DNA of 6,098 nucleotides from Lachnospiraceae bacterium UBA3401 (GTDB taxonomy: Bacteria; Bacillota; Clostridia; Lachnospirales; Lachnospiraceae): contig DEPD01000137.1 in the NCBI GenBank assembly GCA_002358575.1, forward strand, positions 14,566-20,663, read 5' to 3'. The number at the start of each line of letters is the position of its first letter. The stretch's first letter is position 1. The translations under genes and the position numbers were made by a program. Below, piece after piece: positions 5,107-6,098 of this stretch. The notes under the pieces were generated by a model that was not told the origin of the DNA, searched no databases, and saw only the letters and a list, made by a program, of their open reading frames with translations.

Positions 5107-5155
5107 GCGCACACACCCGCAAGGGTGTATAAGTGCGCCCTTGTCAGAACAAGGG
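5107..5155 (+). other. oriT: Origin of transfer (oriT) with IncQ/MOBQ-type nic site
   Basis: ATAAGTGCGCCCTT (5129-5142) matches the nic core I recall for RSF1010-, pIP501- and pGO1-type systems (TAAGTGCGCCCT); by analogy cleavage falls between G5137 and C5138. As in those origins a hairpin sits directly 5' of it: ACACCC-GCAA-GGGTGT (5113-5128). An outer pair, GCGCAC (5107-5112) with GTGCGC (5133-5138), extends it to 12 bp with the bases ATAA bulged, so the nic lies at the base of the structure. On the 3' side CCCTTGT-CAGA-ACAAGGG (5138-5155) forms a second perfect hairpin. It is 182 bases upstream of a MOBQ relaxase gene, its expected partner. By analogy the strand leading into the recipient would start at C5138 and read rightwards. 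Confidence 0.88.
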
Positions 5156-5170
5156 AGATTTAATTCTCCC
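5153..5170 (-). other. Hairpin over the DUF3847 stop codon, overlapping the oriT hairpin
   Basis: GGGAGA (5153-5158) pairs with TCTCCC (5165-5170) over a six-base loop that contains the TAA stop of the DUF3847 gene. It shares GGG (5153-5155) with the hairpin at 5138-5155, so the two cannot form at once. No clear T run follows on the minus strand, so it is a weak terminator at best. Confidence 0.4.
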
Positions 5171-5432
5171 CCTTTGGCTTTTGTGTACGGCGTAAAAATT
5201 CCTGCGCCTGCGGTGTCTGTAAGGCGGTTTCAAGCAAACCCTTTATCTGCTCGTTTGTGTACTGCTCTGGCTGTTCCAATAGGCTTTCCAGTATCGCCCC
5301 ACGTTCCACAAGGCGGTGCGTCCTTATTTTACGTTCCTCGTTCTTTTTCTGATTGAGCAGTTTTTTCTTCCTGTTCTGCAACTGCCTTATTTCTTCCTCG
5401 GCTTTTGCAATCTGTTCGTTGATGTTTCCCAT
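5160..5432 (-). CDS. DUF3847-family small coiled-coil protein
   Basis: The 90-residue product begins with a charged, heptad-like coiled coil (residues 5-35, EQIAKAEEEIRQLQNRKKKL and on). The conserved-looking block KIRTHRLVERGAILESLLEQ (35-54) follows, then a short helical tail with YTNEQIKGLLETAL. This matches what I recall of DUF3847 proteins, which sit next to MobA/MobL relaxases in Clostridial elements. Their function is unknown; position beside oriT suggests a relaxosome accessory or a regulator of transfer. The ATG at 5432 follows AAAGGAGGGG (5447-5438) closely, which rules out the longer frame to 5609 that would cross a terminator. The stop lies within the right flank of oriT, so transcription of this gene into mobA runs through the origin. 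Confidence 0.78.
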   Translation of the reverse strand: MGNINEQIAKAEEEIRQLQNRKKKLLNQKKNEERKIRTHRLVERGAILESLLEQPEQYTNEQIKGLLETALQTPQAQEFLRRTQKPKGEN

Positions 5433-5479
5433 GCGTTCCCCTCCTTTCTGCGCTGTGGCTGTTTGTAGGATATTTGTGT

Positions 5480-5519
5480 AAAAGAAAAAGACATCTTCAT
5501 GCTTGAAAATGCCTTTTTC
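5480..5519 (-). terminator. Rho-independent terminator before the DUF3847 gene
   Basis: On the minus strand GAAAAAGGCATTTTC (5519-5505) pairs along 15 positions with GAAGATGTCTTTTTC (5498-5484) around a six-base loop, and TTTT follows. Two of the pairs are G-T wobbles on this strand and would be A-C mismatches on the other, so the structure favours minus-strand RNA. It lies 28 bases after the stop of the 93-residue gene and splits it from the DUF3847-mobA unit, which then needs its own promoter in about 50 bases; I see no clear one. Confidence 0.75.
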
Positions 5520-5547
5520 AGATACGCAACTATTTAGTTTGGTGTGA

Positions 5548-5829
5548 TTAAAGTTTATGTACTTCCGACATAAGCCGTATGCCGTCATGCAGTCCCAACC
5601 TGTATGCAACTTTGCCGTATGCCGCCCCGTTTGCGTTTATGGCGCAGATTACTTTGTCAACAATGTGTTTCTGTTCTCTGTCCAGTCCCGCCTTGTCCAG
5701 TTCATCATATGCCTTATCCTGCTCTTTCAGAGTGGTGCGGTAACGCCTGTCTTTTTTGGTGGCTCTGTCTATGGCTTTGTGCGTCCTTATCCTTACAAGT
5801 AATTCCAACAAGTTTTTTGCTTTTTTCAT
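5548..5829 (-). CDS. Conserved small hypothetical protein of the mobilization region
   Basis: The product has 93 residues, is basic at the start and mostly helical in character: LLELLVRIRTHKAIDRATKK, then YRTTLKEQDKAYDELDKAGL, and a C-terminal helix YGKVAYRLGLHDGIRLMSEV. That last motif resembles the aromatic-x-LG-acidic-x helix ending of the preceding gene product (FSYAFRLGMMFSFEIF), so the two may be distant relatives. I cannot name a function. I chose ATG 5829 because it lies four bases after the upstream stop, which suggests translational coupling; a TTG at 5865 would overlap the upstream gene and lacks a better ribosome binding site. A terminator follows the gene. Confidence 0.65.
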   Translation of the reverse strand: MKKAKNLLELLVRIRTHKAIDRATKKDRRYRTTLKEQDKAYDELDKAGLDREQKHIVDKVICAINANGAAYGKVAYRLGLHDGIRLMSEVHKL

Positions 5830-5833
5830 GCCG

Positions 5834-6088
5834 TTATTTACTGTCCTTTCCAGTGAAGATTTCAAATGAGAACATCATGCCTAATCTGAACGCATATGAA
5901 AAGTTTGCATACTCAATCATTGCTTCATACTCCGTAATCTGCTTGTTCCATTCTTTGAAACGCACCCTGTCTTTTTCGGGAAGTTGGTTTTCAAAATACT
6001 CTCGTCCGTCCCCGATTGCTTTGGCAAGAGGGCGGTATTCCATTTCCGGCGGGATAATTTTTTCTACGGGTGCGATTTCCCATATGCA
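5834..6088 (-). CDS. DUF6809-like small protein, 5' end incomplete or frameshifted
   Basis: The open frame gives 84 residues ending IYEY-type: EIAPVEKIIP, EYRPLAKAIGDGREYFENQL, a charged helix, and the closing ANFSYAFRLGMMFSFEIFTG. This order, especially EYRPL and the final FxYxFxLG helix followed by an EIFTG-type end, is what I recall of DUF6809 proteins of Clostridia. Family members start about ten residues further upstream with a [LY]YGxI motif. Here a stop at 6089-6091 blocks that. Shifting by one base at the GGG run (6079-6081 on the plus strand as CCC) restores Ser-Ala-Tyr-Gly-Glu-Ile, so a single-base loss is likely. If translated without repair, ATG 6043 is the only in-frame start, but its ribosome binding site is poor. 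Function unknown. Confidence 0.55.
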   Translation of the reverse strand, partial: CIWEIAPVEKIIPPEMEYRPLAKAIGDGREYFENQLPEKDRVRFKEWNKQITEYEAMIEYANFSYAFRLGMMFSFEIFTGKDSK

Positions 6089-6098
6089 CTAACTTTAC

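Noticed and set aside
5433..5609. Upstream extension of the DUF3847 frame
   Set aside because: It would cross a clear rho-independent terminator and bypass the strong ribosome binding site before 5432.
1..6098. CRISPR array, tRNA, rRNA, insertion-sequence transposase or integrase
   Set aside because: No regularly spaced repeats, cloverleaf or rRNA-like stretches, or recombinase motifs were seen on either strand.

Overview
The window looks like part of an integrative conjugative or mobilizable element from a gut-type Bacillota, most likely class Clostridia (Lachnospiraceae, Oscillospiraceae or Clostridioides-like). This rests on recognising VirD4/TraG (CD1115-type), TnpW, MobA/MobL and DUF3847 proteins, on strong AGGAGG-type ribosome binding sites, and on an AT-rich cargo block set between GC-richer transfer genes. 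No database search was possible, so family names come from recognised motifs.

Layout. (1) Positions 1-575, minus strand: a fragment of a VirD4/TraG coupling ATPase. It keeps the Walker B region (DEFANIG), runs off the left edge, and has lost its whole 5' half at about 570-578. (2) Positions 576-3146, plus strand: five closely spaced genes that begin exactly at that break. They are an ArsR/SmtB repressor, an ArsP/COG0701-type permease, a thioredoxin-like protein with a cysteine-rich N-terminal tail, a 62-residue protein with eight cysteines, and a PhoB-type winged-helix protein without a receiver domain. A sigma-A-like promoter carries an inverted-repeat operator, and a 16/18 match to its core recurs before the permease. 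(3) Positions 3186-3365, minus: TnpW. (4) Positions 3453-6098, minus: the mobilization module. In transcription order it holds a DUF6809-like fragment, a 93-residue unknown, a terminator, a DUF3847 protein, a hairpin-rich oriT and a MOBQ relaxase, followed by another terminator.

How it fits together. The relaxase should cut at the RSF1010/pIP501-like nic sequence (TAAGTGCGCCCT) that lies 0.2 kb upstream of its own start, so the cis and trans parts of a mobilization unit are both present. The coupling protein that would normally pass the relaxosome to the mating channel is broken in this copy, and the break coincides with the arsenic-type cargo. The element may therefore depend on another element's coupling protein. 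The cargo reads as a detoxification operon: an As(III)/Sb(III)-type sensor with a CxC site, an efflux permease of the family known to export trivalent organoarsenicals, and two small thiol-rich proteins that could reduce or carry the metalloid.

Two genes (the winged-helix gene and the DUF6809-like gene) look shifted by one missing base in a short homopolymer at their 5' ends. These could be real mutations or sequencing errors.
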